A DNA stretch of 18,967 nt from Anaerolineaceae bacterium UBA6801 (GCA_002452315.1 DKFH01000141.1:4388-23354), one strand, 5' to 3'. Counted from the stretch's first letter, positions 8,222-16,011 are shown. The notes: generated from the letters alone by a model not told the origin. Translations and numbers: made by a program.

Positions 8222-8235
8222 CGAATTGGAGGTAC

Positions 8236-9393
8236 ATGATGGATAAACTGGTTATGATTCCGGGCCCGACACCCGTTGCCCGGTCCATTCAAGATCAAAT
8301 GGGGCGCGAGATCCAGGCGTTTGGTGATCCGCGCTTTGTGGCCGATTATAAAGAAGTGATCGCTGCGCTGGGCAGGTTGCTCAATTGCAGCGGGAAGACC
8401 TTTGTGATCCCGGGCACCGGCACACTGGCGATGGAAATGGCGCTTGCTAATATAACCCGCGCTGGCGACCCTGTATTAATCATCAGCCACGGCTATTTTG
8501 GTGACCGGTTCGTCGAAATCTGCCAGCGCAAGGGGTTGGATTGTGATGTCCTCACCTGTGAGTGGGGCGAAATTGTCCCCCTGGACCGTATCGAAGCACA
8601 ATTGGCCGCAAAACCCTATGCCGTCGTCACGGTCACCCATGTGGATACGAGCACCGGGGTTTGCGCGCCCTTGGAGGCCATTGGCGAGCTGATGCAGGGC
8701 TATCCAGATACGCTGCTGATTGTGGATGGCGTGTGCGCAACAGGCGCTGAACGGGAGGATTTTGATCAGATGGGCATCGATATCCTCTTCACGGGCACCC
8801 AAAAGGCCTTTGGGGTGTGTCCGGGGATGTTGATGTTGTGGGCCAGCGAAAAGGCGCTGCAGAAGCGCCTTGCGTTGGGGTCTATCCCAGAATATTATGT
8901 CGATTTTCAGAACTGGATGCCGATCATGGCGGATCCCGGCAAGTATTTTTCCACGCCGGCCATCAACCTGGTGTGGGCACTCAAGGAAAGCCTGCGGCTG
9001 ATCGACCAGCAGGGGCTGGAAGCACGCTATGCCTGGCACCAAAAGAATGCCGCGGCAGTGCACCAGGCCATGACTGCGCTGGGATTTTCGATCCTTGCCA
9101 ACCCGGGTTATCGCGCGGTCACCCTCAGCAACCTGATTTATCCCGAGGGGATGGCGGACCAGGATTTTCGCGCCAGGCTGTATATTGAAGGCGTTGTTGT
9201 GGCCGGCGGGCTGGGGCCTTATGCAGGACGCTTGTTCAGGCTGGGTCATATGGGCCATATCACCAGCGACCATATGGTGAGGGCGATCGCGGCGATTGAG
9301 CGCACCATGGCTTATTTCGGGAAACTCCCCCAGCCCGGCATGGCGTTGGGAACCTATTTGTCGGCGATGATGGCACCGTCTAGAGTGGCGTGA
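8236..9393 (+). CDS. Class V aminotransferase, alanine-glyoxylate (AGXT) type
   Basis: A PLP enzyme of 385 residues, the family's usual length, expected to transfer an amino group to glyoxylate and give glycine. The N-terminal MIPGPTPV is the substrate-site signature of the AGXT/serine-pyruvate branch. VDTSTG (145-150) and the cofactor aspartate in VDGVCATG are present. The PLP lysine is K190 in FTGTQKAFG. The C-terminal small domain ends near LGHMGHI. Two in-frame ATGs exist at 8236 and 8239. GGAGG at 8228-8232 is 3 nt from the first and 6 nt from the second, so 8239 may be the real start. It is co-transcribed with the upstream aldolase. Serine-pyruvate, serine-glyoxylate or 2-aminoethylphosphonate specificity cannot be excluded. 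Confidence 0.9.
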   Translation: MMDKLVMIPGPTPVARSIQDQMGREIQAFGDPRFVADYKEVIAALGRLLNCSGKTFVIPGTGTLAMEMALANITRAGDPVLIISHGYFGDRFVEICQRKGLDCDVLTCEWGEIVPLDRIEAQLAAKPYAVVTVTHVDTSTGVCAPLEAIGELMQGYPDTLLIVDGVCATGAEREDFDQMGIDILFTGTQKAFGVCPGMLMLWASEKALQKRLALGSIPEYYVDFQNWMPIMADPGKYFSTPAINLVWALKESLRLIDQQGLEARYAWHQKNAAAVHQAMTALGFSILANPGYRAVTLSNLIYPEGMADQDFRARLYIEGVVVAGGLGPYAGRLFRLGHMGHITSDHMVRAIAAIERTMAYFGKLPQPGMALGTYLSAMMAPSRVA

Positions 9394-9396
9394 GTG

Positions 9397-9481
9397 GTGG
9401 GTTGGCACAAAACGGGCCTTCAGGTCAAATCTATGGCACACCAAGGTACTTGCTTCATCTTATTTGATCATGCCAACCCAC
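9397..9481 (+). repeat. Inverted repeat after the aminotransferase gene; contains 24-nt repeat copy 2
   Basis: GTGGGTTGGCA (9397-9407) and TGCCAACCCAC (9471-9481) are perfect 11-bp inverted arms enclosing 63 nt. The left arm begins the second copy of the 24-nt repeat also found at 7127-7150. The element starts 4 nt after the stop codon. It could be a small non-autonomous element remnant or a terminator-like hairpin; no T-tract follows. Confidence 0.5.
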
Positions 9482-9493
9482 TCTATGGCACTT

Positions 9494-9556
9494 ACCCAAT
9501 ACCCAATACCTGATCCCCAATTCCCAATACCGATTGTCCATTCACCACTCACCAAT
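9494..9556 (+). repeat. Degenerate heptanucleotide array, 9 units
   Basis: Nine contiguous heptads: ACCCAAT, ACCCAAT, ACCTGAT, CCCCAAT, TCCCAAT, ACCGATT, GTCCATT, CACCACT and CACCAAT. CC recurs with exact 7-nt period at positions 2-4, with a T usually closing the unit. It ends 6 nt before a perfect TATAAT. It resembles the CCCCRRT-type short tandem heptamers known from filamentous cyanobacteria; relationship is not shown. Confidence 0.75.
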
Positions 9557-9562
9557 ATTGGC

Positions 9563-9568
9563 TATAAT
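9563..9568 (+). promoter_or_regulatory. Candidate -10 box (TATAAT) for the GDPD-ribokinase gene run
   Basis: A perfect TATAAT stands about 42 nt before the phosphodiesterase start. TTCACC at 9541-9546, 16 nt upstream, is a 4-of-6 match to a -35 and lies inside the heptad array. GGGAG at 9595-9599 is the ribosome-binding site. Confidence 0.55.
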
Positions 9569-9609
9569 GATAGTGGTCAACCTTCATTGAAAACGGGAGT
9601 TTTTCACGC

Positions 9610-11286
9610 ATGACGCCAGACACAAAAAAGGCCAACCTGGTCAGCATCAAAGCAGGGTATGTTCTTGGCCTACTGGTCATCCTGCACAGCCTGTTTTTTT
9701 TGGTGTACTTGTTTGCGGTGGGCTTATTCCGCCAGACGATGGATGGTTTCCTTTCCGGGCTGATCGGCATAACGCTCCCTTATGTGACGCTGGTGATGGT
9801 CCTGGTGGCGTTGCTCTTGCTGGCGACGGCCATCCGCTTTTGGGGGCTGCGAAAAGTGCTGAATGGCGGTCAGAGGCACCCTTTGGTGCCGGACGGTCTC
9901 TTTTTTGCTGTGTGGTTCTTATTTTTACTCGGTTTCTACGCTGCCTTTTACGTCATCTTTCAGCAAGACCCCAGCCAGAAAGGCGTGGTGCGGCATTTGC
10001 TGAGCCTGACTCGCCTGGGGGGTGATGCCCTGTTGTTCCTGATGGCCGCGGTGTGGCTGCGCCGCCTGGTGCTCTTTTTACGGGGGAAGCAGCAGGATGC
10101 CGATCCGCGCTGGCCCTGGACAGTTGGGATCACATTGACCCTGGTCGCGCTGGTGGGGTTGTGGTTGGTGCCGGCGCTGTTCCCGCCCAGCTGGGCTTAC
10201 CAGGGGGATCTGCCGACCAAGCCCGCCCTGATTGCCCACCGCGGTGCATCGATGCTTGCCCCGGAGAACACCCTGGGCGCCCTGGACCTGGCTAAGACGT
10301 ACCAGGCTCTGGGGTTTGAGACTGACCTGCGTATCAGCCTGGATGGTGTGCCTTTTCTAATGCACGATGAAACCCTGGCGCGCACGACGAACATCGCCGA
10401 GGTCTTCCCCGAGCGCGTTGATGAGCGCGCTTCCAGCTTCACGCTGGAGGAGCTTAAAACCCTCAACGCCGGGTTGTGGTTCATCCAGAAGGATCCCTAT
10501 GGGACGATCAAACGCGGGGCTGTTACGCAAACCCAGTTGAGCATCAACCAGGGCCAGGTGATCCCGACCTTCGCTGAAGCCCTTGAGCGTGTCGGTGAAC
10601 ACGGCATGGTAATTATGTTTGATATGCGGGACCCGCCTGCAGATCACCCCTATTATGAGGAATATTTTTCGATCGTGCTGGAGCAAAGCCTGGAGGCGCG
10701 CCTGACCAGCGATGTTTGGTTCCTGCTTAGCCAGGAGCAGCTGCCGATCGTCCTGGAGCGTGCCCCGGGCATGACGCGGGTGGCCGGCGTATCGAGCAGC
10801 GCGCTGCCAGCCCCGGACGCCCTGCTGGAATTGGGCTATGAGATCGTCAACGTGGATACCGGCATTTCCACGGCGGATATTCGCGCCTACCGGGCACAAG
10901 GGCTGGGTGTGAATGTTTACACGATTGACGAACCCTGGCTGTTTTCGCAATTCTGGCTGGCGGGGGTCACTTCGGTCACGACCAACAATATCCACACCCT
11001 CAGCCTGCTTGACCGGCCGTTCTTAAATGTTCCCTATGCCCGTTATGTGCTCTTTTGGGGCTTGTTTGGCATCATCCTGGCCATCTGGCTGGCGAGCAGT
11101 CAGCCAGAACCTGAGCCGGTCAGACCTGAAGAAACGGAACCCCCCAACCTGCTGGATTTTGATTTTGGCCCGGATGTGACCATTATTCAAGACGCCGATT
11201 GGCATGAGGGCGATGACCCTGACGATGGAGCGCCAATGCCAACAGAAATCGATCCGGAGCTGGCGGAGGACGAACCACAGGAATGA
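9610..11286 (+). CDS. Membrane-embedded glycerophosphodiester phosphodiesterase
   Basis: A 558-residue protein that should hydrolyse glycerophosphodiesters to glycerol 3-phosphate and an alcohol. Five hydrophobic segments at about 16-40, 50-75, 96-117, 137-157 and 170-190 form an N-terminal membrane domain. The GDPD TIM barrel follows, from about 204. Its catalytic HRG is at 210-212, PENT at 218-221, metal ligands E237 and D239 are in FETDLRIS, and the second histidine is H252 in MHDE. It closes near VTTNNIHTL. A further helix at about 479-495 precedes a proline- and glutamate/aspartate-rich tail of about 60 residues. Plain GlpQ/UgpQ proteins are about 250-360 residues, so both membrane parts are additions. 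It heads a plus-strand run; ribokinase begins 56 nt later. The natural lipid or teichoic-type substrate is unknown. Confidence 0.9.
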   Translation: MTPDTKKANLVSIKAGYVLGLLVILHSLFFLVYLFAVGLFRQTMDGFLSGLIGITLPYVTLVMVLVALLLLATAIRFWGLRKVLNGGQRHPLVPDGLFFAVWFLFLLGFYAAFYVIFQQDPSQKGVVRHLLSLTRLGGDALLFLMAAVWLRRLVLFLRGKQQDADPRWPWTVGITLTLVALVGLWLVPALFPPSWAYQGDLPTKPALIAHRGASMLAPENTLGALDLAKTYQALGFETDLRISLDGVPFLMHDETLARTTNIAEVFPERVDERASSFTLEELKTLNAGLWFIQKDPYGTIKRGAVTQTQLSINQGQVIPTFAEALERVGEHGMVIMFDMRDPPADHPYYEEYFSIVLEQSLEARLTSDVWFLLSQEQLPIVLERAPGMTRVAGVSSSALPAPDALLELGYEIVNVDTGISTADIRAYRAQGLGVNVYTIDEPWLFSQFWLAGVTSVTTNNIHTLSLLDRPFLNVPYARYVLFWGLFGIILAIWLASSQPEPEPVRPEETEPPNLLDFDFGPDVTIIQDADWHEGDDPDDGAPMPTEIDPELAEDEPQE

Positions 11287-11342
11287 GTGGAAGGCGACGA
11301 ACCTTTATTGCAAAGTCTTTAAAATGAGAGAAAGCAGGATCG

Positions 11343-12254
11343 ATGGCTAACATACTAGTGGTCGGCAGTATCAATATGGACCTGGTGGTGCGCGTTCCCA
11401 ATGCACCTGTGCCCGGCGAGACCGTCATGGGCGGTGATTTCGAGACCTTCCCGGGCGGCAAGGGCGCCAACCAGGCGGTCGCCGCCGCGCGCATGGGCGG
11501 AAAAGTCACCATGGTGGGGCGTGTGGGCAATGATGACTTCGGGAACACCCTCATCCAGGGTTTGGTGGAAAACCAGGTCAAAACCACCTTTGTCACCAAG
11601 GACTCGGATGCAAAAACCGGCATCGCGCTGATCGCGGTGGCAGAGAGCAGCGAGAATCTGATCGTAGTCGCCCCGGGCGCCAACATGCGGGTCTCGGTTG
11701 AGGATGTGTACAAGGCCAGTGACCTGTTGCGCGAGATTGACCTGCTGATGGTGCAGCTTGAAATTCCCTTGGAGACGGTGACAGCCGCCGTGGAAATGGC
11801 CCACGCGGTCAACATCCCCGTGGTGTTGAACCCGGCCCCGGCCCAACCCCTGCCGCCATCGCTGCTGGCGCAAGTGGACGTTCTCACACCCAACGAGAAG
11901 GAGCTGGCCTTGCTGACAGGTGAGGAAGATCTCGAACGCGGGATTGAGATCCTGCGCGGGTGGGGCGCGAGGAACGTGGTCGTCACCCTGGGCGCGCAGG
12001 GCGCCCGCCTGGTCACCGAGACCGCTGACCAAACCCTGCCGGCATTTAAAGTCACCCCGGTGGACACAACTGCGGCGGGTGACGCCTTCAACGGTGCGCT
12101 GGCGGTGGCTTTGGCCGAGGGTAAGCCCTTGCTAGAGGCTGTGCGCTATGGCACAGCGGCTGGCGCGCTGGCTACGACGCAAATCGGCGCGCAGCCCTCG
12201 CTGCCAGACCGAGAAGCAGTTGACGATTTGCTGGCTCGCGGGATCTCTGACTGA
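11343..12254 (+). CDS. rbsK: Ribokinase (PfkB family)
   Basis: A 303-residue cytosolic kinase that phosphorylates ribose to ribose 5-phosphate. The N-terminal MANILVVGSINMDLVVRV is the classic ribokinase opening. The PfkB signature 1, FPGGKGANQAVAAARMG, lies at 36-52. The ATP-site motif DTTAAGDAFNGAL is at 241-253, with catalytic base D247; the DTTAAGD spelling is that of true ribokinases rather than fructokinases (DTxGAGD). Length matches the family. AGGA lies only 3 nt before the ATG, preceded by a purine-rich stretch, so the start rests mainly on homology. The C_GCAxxG_C_C gene follows after 16 nt, probably in one transcript. No ribose transporter is in the window, so the ribose may come from nucleoside salvage. 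Confidence 0.92.
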   Translation: MANILVVGSINMDLVVRVPNAPVPGETVMGGDFETFPGGKGANQAVAAARMGGKVTMVGRVGNDDFGNTLIQGLVENQVKTTFVTKDSDAKTGIALIAVAESSENLIVVAPGANMRVSVEDVYKASDLLREIDLLMVQLEIPLETVTAAVEMAHAVNIPVVLNPAPAQPLPPSLLAQVDVLTPNEKELALLTGEEDLERGIEILRGWGARNVVVTLGAQGARLVTETADQTLPAFKVTPVDTTAAGDAFNGALAVALAEGKPLLEAVRYGTAAGALATTQIGAQPSLPDREAVDDLLARGISD

Positions 12255-12270
12255 TCTGAAGGCTGAGACA

Positions 12271-12729
12271 ATGAATGGAAAGACATTGGGATTCGAAACA
12301 GCAGCGAAAGATTTGTTTGTTGGGCCATATAACTGCGCGCAGGCGGTGCTGGGCGCTTTTGCCGGTCATTTTGGGTTGGACCGGTCGACTGCCTTCAGGA
12401 TCGCCACGCCCTTCGGCGGTGGGATTGGGCACAGCGGCCGGATGTGCGGTGCGGTCAGCGGCGCGCTGATGGTGATCGGGCTGGACCGGGGTGTCTCCGT
12501 CTATGCCCCCGAGGAAAAAGAGGCCTGTTACGCCCTGACCCGGACGTTTCTCGGTCGTTTCACCGCCCAGCACGGGTCCGTTGACTGCCCGGCCCTGCTG
12601 GGGGTGGACATCAGCGACCCAGAGGTGCTTGAGGGGGCACGCCAGCAGGATTTGTTTCAGACGGTCTGCACGACCTTTGTCGGAAATGCCGCCAGGATGG
12701 CTGCCGAAGTATTGGGGCTAGAATCGTGA
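12271..12729 (+). CDS. C_GCAxxG_C_C family (putative redox-active) protein
   Basis: A 152-residue protein of the family named after its cysteine pattern, whose members are small, common in anaerobes and thought to be redox active. Cysteines are C22 in YNCAQ, C59 in RMCGAVSGALMVIGL, C86, C106 in VDCPALLG and C133 near the C-terminus. PFGGGIGHSG at 47-56 is also typical. An upstream in-frame ATG at 12148 would overlap ribokinase by 107 nt and encode non-family sequence. ATG at 12271, with GAAGG eight bases before it, is preferred. The gene lies 16 nt after ribokinase and 42 nt before the membrane protein. No function is established for the family. Confidence 0.88.
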   Translation: MNGKTLGFETAAKDLFVGPYNCAQAVLGAFAGHFGLDRSTAFRIATPFGGGIGHSGRMCGAVSGALMVIGLDRGVSVYAPEEKEACYALTRTFLGRFTAQHGSVDCPALLGVDISDPEVLEGARQQDLFQTVCTTFVGNAARMAAEVLGLES

Positions 12730-12771
12730 GCGTGGAGCCAAGTATTTACAATAAAGAAGAAGTGAAATCAC

Positions 12772-14550
12772 ATGACGAATTCAACGGTATCAAGAAAAAG
12801 TAAAAGTCCGATTACAAGGCTTGAGCGGTGGATTGCCGCGCTTGAGGCGAAGTTTTCCGGTAAATGGTGGATCGAAGTAGGCCTGCTTGGCATCGTGTCG
12901 ATCGTGATCGCATTCCTTTTCGGCCGCTACGCCCGCGGGGGCGCTAACTCGTCCGATATCACCCTGTACCTCAACCTGGGGCTGAACGGCATCAAGATGC
13001 CCTTTGTGCTCAACCGCTATTTCCACATCTTTGCCCAGCAAATCTTTGTCTGGCTGGCACCTAATCCCCTGGAGGGCTATCATGCGTTTTGGGGCTTTTT
13101 GGTCGGCCTGAACACCTTTATGATTTATCTGACCGCACGCAAGATTCGCAAGGGCAACACCGTGTTACATGCCATTTTAGCGGTGATGTTTTTCTTTGGG
13201 ATGTCGGTGATCGGGGATGTATCGGGTGTGATCGTCGTTGACCTGACCGCCATGACGATGCTGATGGCGGTTTTTATGCTGTATGTACTCTCGATGAACA
13301 AAGGGCATGCTAATCCCTGGTTGGTAGGCGCGATTGGCTTTCTGCTCTACCTGGCCTTCAAAACCAAGGAGACCACTTTGCCGGTGGCTGTTTTGCTGCT
13401 CGGGCTGGGGTGGATTGGGGAGGATGGCTTTAGCTGGCGGGGTTTGCTGAAGAATTGGCTGTGGGTTGCCTGCGGGGTGGCAGGGGGTATGGTCTTTTTT
13501 GGGATCCTGAGCTGGTTCATCCTGGGGGACCCATTTTTTGGCCTGCGGGTCAGCGAATGGGTGGAATTCCGCAACACCTACGCGGTGTATTCATCGCGTG
13601 TGCTGGACACCCTCAATGCCCTGGGGGACGGCAATATCGACGACTGGTACCAGGGCTACTGGTTCCAGGTCACATTGCTGCCGTTCCTGCTGTACCTGAT
13701 CAGCGGGATCAAAGGCAGCCGGGATGCCTATGTTCCCCGCAAGCTGCTGTACCTGGTGCCCCTGGCTTATGCGGTGTTTATGCTGATCTCGATCAACAAC
13801 CGGCTGGGCTATGAGCTGCGCTTTGGGCTGCCCGTCTTACCGGTCTTGAGCGTCTTAGCTGTCCAGTTTATTGACCTGAAAGCGCCTGAAGGGGAGCGGG
13901 TCAAGTACTGGGCTGTTATGGCAGCGGGGCTGGCGGTGGCTTTTGGGATCCGGTTGGTGCTGCGCCTGGTCGTCCCGCCCATGGGCTGGGACCTGGGTGC
14001 GGTGATCCTGCTGATGTATTATCCTTTGCTGTTGACGCTGCTGTTTGTGTCGTTGATCCTGTTTCATGACCAGGCCTACTGGGATTTGGTGAATTTCCTG
14101 GTGGTGTTCTCCCTGTTGCTCTCGCCGATCGCCTCCAATTACCGGGCAATGTTTGTGGTTCGGGAGAATGAAGCCAGCTTTGCAGAGGTGATCAAGCCGT
14201 TGATGGATTTTGAAGAAGAGATCCAGTTCACGCCCGGGATGCGGTTCTATGCCACCAGCAACACGTTTGAAAAGGCCAAGCTGCGCATGGCAAAGGACTA
14301 CAATGAGCTGCTGGCGTTGTTTAATGTCCTTTTTGATGCCAGTGCAACCGCGGAGAACTTCACCTATGCCGAGAACCCGCAGGATATTCCTGGCGATATC
14401 ACCGCTGAGATGTATGATTACGTGTTGATGACAGATGAAGAGTGGGTGGCGATGTTAGCCGACGAAGCAGGGATGCTAAGGGTGCGCGAGCTTTACCAGC
14501 CGAAGTCCAGCCCGTTTGGTGGGTTTGTGTTGCTGACGGCATTGGAGTGA
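12772..14550 (+). CDS. Large multi-pass membrane protein, GT-C glycosyltransferase-like
   Basis: A 592-residue integral membrane protein with about ten to twelve hydrophobic helices between residues 33 and 460, followed by a soluble C-terminal domain of about 130 residues. The first helix (about 33-51) is followed by a loop with SSDITLYLN (60-68); an acidic residue in this loop (D62 here) is typical of GT-C enzymes, which use polyprenyl-phosphate sugars. AFKTKETTLPV (195-205) resembles the lysine-containing motif of protein O-mannosyltransferase-like members. Both are resemblances, not proof. Only a weak AAGAAG precedes the ATG. It is the last gene of its run and converges on the glycan module at 14827-18126. 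A role in glycan transfer is therefore inferred; another polytopic membrane function is possible. Confidence 0.72.
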   Translation: MTNSTVSRKSKSPITRLERWIAALEAKFSGKWWIEVGLLGIVSIVIAFLFGRYARGGANSSDITLYLNLGLNGIKMPFVLNRYFHIFAQQIFVWLAPNPLEGYHAFWGFLVGLNTFMIYLTARKIRKGNTVLHAILAVMFFFGMSVIGDVSGVIVVDLTAMTMLMAVFMLYVLSMNKGHANPWLVGAIGFLLYLAFKTKETTLPVAVLLLGLGWIGEDGFSWRGLLKNWLWVACGVAGGMVFFGILSWFILGDPFFGLRVSEWVEFRNTYAVYSSRVLDTLNALGDGNIDDWYQGYWFQVTLLPFLLYLISGIKGSRDAYVPRKLLYLVPLAYAVFMLISINNRLGYELRFGLPVLPVLSVLAVQFIDLKAPEGERVKYWAVMAAGLAVAFGIRLVLRLVVPPMGWDLGAVILLMYYPLLLTLLFVSLILFHDQAYWDLVNFLVVFSLLLSPIASNYRAMFVVRENEASFAEVIKPLMDFEEEIQFTPGMRFYATSNTFEKAKLRMAKDYNELLALFNVLFDASATAENFTYAENPQDIPGDITAEMYDYVLMTDEEWVAMLADEAGMLRVRELYQPKSSPFGGFVLLTALE

Positions 14551-14595
14551 GCTTTTATCATCCTGGGGGTGTTACCACATCGTTTGTGGGTGGAT

Positions 14596-14756
14596 ATTCG
14601 TAGGGCGCGCTCCGGTTCTGAGCGCACCATTTCTTAATTCAGAGTCCGCTGTAACCCCGTAGAGTTGGTGCGCACACGAGCCGTGCGCACCCAACAAGAG
14701 ATTCGAAAATCTCATTTATTCGTGGGGTGCGCTCCGAATTTGAGCGCACCATTTCT
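14596..14756. repeat. Row of four stem-loops with a duplicated 39-nt unit
   Basis: The convergent gap 14551-14826 holds four hairpins and no gene. Unit A (14596-14634) and unit C (14718-14756) match at 34 of 39 positions. Each contains a stem GGyGCGCTC / GAGCGCACC with a 7-nt loop, perfect in C (14726-14750) and with one G-T-type pair in A (14604-14628). Between them lie stem B (14664-14695, GTTGGTGCGCAC against GTGCGCACCCAAC) and a 6-bp stem GAGATT/AATCTC with a CGAA loop (14698-14713). The position suggests a two-way terminator or a REP/MITE-type cluster. Confidence 0.7.
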
Positions 14757-14826
14757 CCTGCGTTTATTCCCATAGACCAAAGTGCGAGACGGAGCAAGCG
14801 GAGTGGGACCATGCACCATTCACACT

Positions 14827-16011
14827 TCACAAACCACGATTGAAAAATCTCCTCACTACCCCCCAAAATTTATCCCTGGCAATAATTGCCACTGCCCGTA
14901 GATGATACCACCGGCGGCGGGGATGCCAACGCGCCAGGTCGATGCGGGTAAAAAACCGGTCGCGATACTTTGGTTTGGGCGTGGGGCGGGCTAAATTGGG
15001 CGGGAAGGGACGCACGGTGGTGATGGGGCGCACATTAGCCGCTGGGCTGACCGACTGCAGCAGTTGGTGCCCCTTTTCACTGTTGACCAGGAGCAGCGAG
15101 GTGCCCTGGCCATCAAACAGCTCCGGGTGGTGCTGTTTGACCCCCCAAAAATCGCCCAGGGTCAGATCCCCCTGTCGCTGGGTGCTGGCATACTTGCACA
15201 CATAGCAGCAGGGGCGCAGGCTGAGGTTGGCCAGGAACAGGGCGTAATACGCATCCAGGGGAGCATAGGTCAAGGTGCGATCCCCGTCAAAATCTACCGC
15301 CAAATACAGCTCAAGGGGGCCTTTCCAGCCCTTGGCTTTGGTGCGGAAGTCGATATTGGTGATCGGCTTACCGTGGGCCTGGGCCAGCGCTGAAAAATGG
15401 CTCGCGAACAGGTCTGGTGAGGGCACCCCGTGGCAGATGATGTCACAGGTGAACAGGTTGGCGTGCTTTTCTTGCAAAAACAAATGCAGCCCGGCTACCT
15501 GGCAGGGCGTGCCGGTGAACAGCACCGGCCTTCCGGTTAAAAGATCCTTATTAACCTCGGGAAAGATGTGCACCGTGCTGCTCTGGACGTATTTAGATTT
15601 GCGTAAGGGTGCCAGGTCTGCTGCGGCGTCGACGCGGGCATGTTCCACCGTCATGCTATCAAAATTGTACCTGGCGCCATAGACAACGCCGCCCTTGGCC
15701 AGGATTTGATCGGCCGCCAGGCTGAAAAAGCCGCCTGAGCTGCTGTTGTGCCGGATATGCTCGTCAAGGTTGAAGCCAGCGTAGAAGACAGGTGAGCCTA
15801 AGAATTGCGCCCGGTCGCGGTCGTTCAAGCCGGGGCAGCTCTGGATGCACTTGTCGCAGTCGATGCACGCTGCCTGGTCAACGAGAGGGTAGGCGAAGCC
15901 TTCAGGGTCGCTTGTAAAGGTGATGCAGCTGGTTGGGCAGACGTTCACACACACGCCGCACCCATAGCAGCCCTCCTTGGGCAGGATGGCGATGTTTTGC
16001 GGATGGTTCAT
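14827..16011 (-). CDS. F420 hydrogenase/dehydrogenase beta-subunit-like protein with 2x[4Fe-4S] ferredoxin domain
   Basis: A 394-residue cytosolic iron-sulfur protein. The N-terminus holds two ferredoxin-type clusters: C15-x2-C18-x2-C21-x3-C25 and C49-x2-C52-x2-C55-x3-C59. The remainder is the F420 hydrogenase/dehydrogenase beta-subunit N- and C-terminal domains, recognisable from FTGTPCQVAGL, CHGVPSP and RQGDLTLGDFWGVK, preceded by a CxxC (CCYVCKYA). Members usually bind flavin. The subgroup found in polysaccharide loci lacks a hydrogenase partner, as here, and its reaction is unsettled. A strong GGAGGAG six bases before ATG supports the start. Start and upstream stop overlap as ATGA (16008-16011), so it is translationally coupled to the pyruvyl transferase-like gene. 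Redox modification of a glycan precursor is inferred from context. Confidence 0.9.
   Translation of the reverse strand: MNHPQNIAILPKEGCYGCGVCVNVCPTSCITFTSDPEGFAYPLVDQAACIDCDKCIQSCPGLNDRDRAQFLGSPVFYAGFNLDEHIRHNSSSGGFFSLAADQILAKGGVVYGARYNFDSMTVEHARVDAAADLAPLRKSKYVQSSTVHIFPEVNKDLLTGRPVLFTGTPCQVAGLHLFLQEKHANLFTCDIICHGVPSPDLFASHFSALAQAHGKPITNIDFRTKAKGWKGPLELYLAVDFDGDRTLTYAPLDAYYALFLANLSLRPCCYVCKYASTQRQGDLTLGDFWGVKQHHPELFDGQGTSLLLVNSEKGHQLLQSVSPAANVRPITTVRPFPPNLARPTPKPKYRDRFFTRIDLARWHPRRRWYHLRAVAIIARDKFWGVVRRFFNRGL

Noticed and set aside
8476..9444. 322-codon frame antisense to the aminotransferase gene
   Set aside because: It is a shadow of a well-supported gene with all catalytic motifs on the other strand. 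Long antisense frames are expected at this GC content.
3755..9556. CRISPR-like repeats
   Set aside because: The arrays have 7-nt units without spacers; no direct repeats of 23-47 nt with regular spacing and no cas genes are present.
12148..12270. Longer N-terminus for the C_GCAxxG_C_C protein from ATG 12148
   Set aside because: It overlaps the ribokinase gene by 107 nt in another frame and adds arginine-rich sequence unlike the family.
14808..14842. A fourth heptad run (units beginning with AC)
   Set aside because: Five 7-mers share only the AC dinucleotide, part of the run lies inside the end of a coding sequence, and there is no -10 box nearby.
14639..14866. 75-codon minus-strand frame in the convergent gap
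   Set aside because: It translates the stem-loop cluster and overlaps the end of the iron-sulfur protein gene; best explained as repeat sequence.
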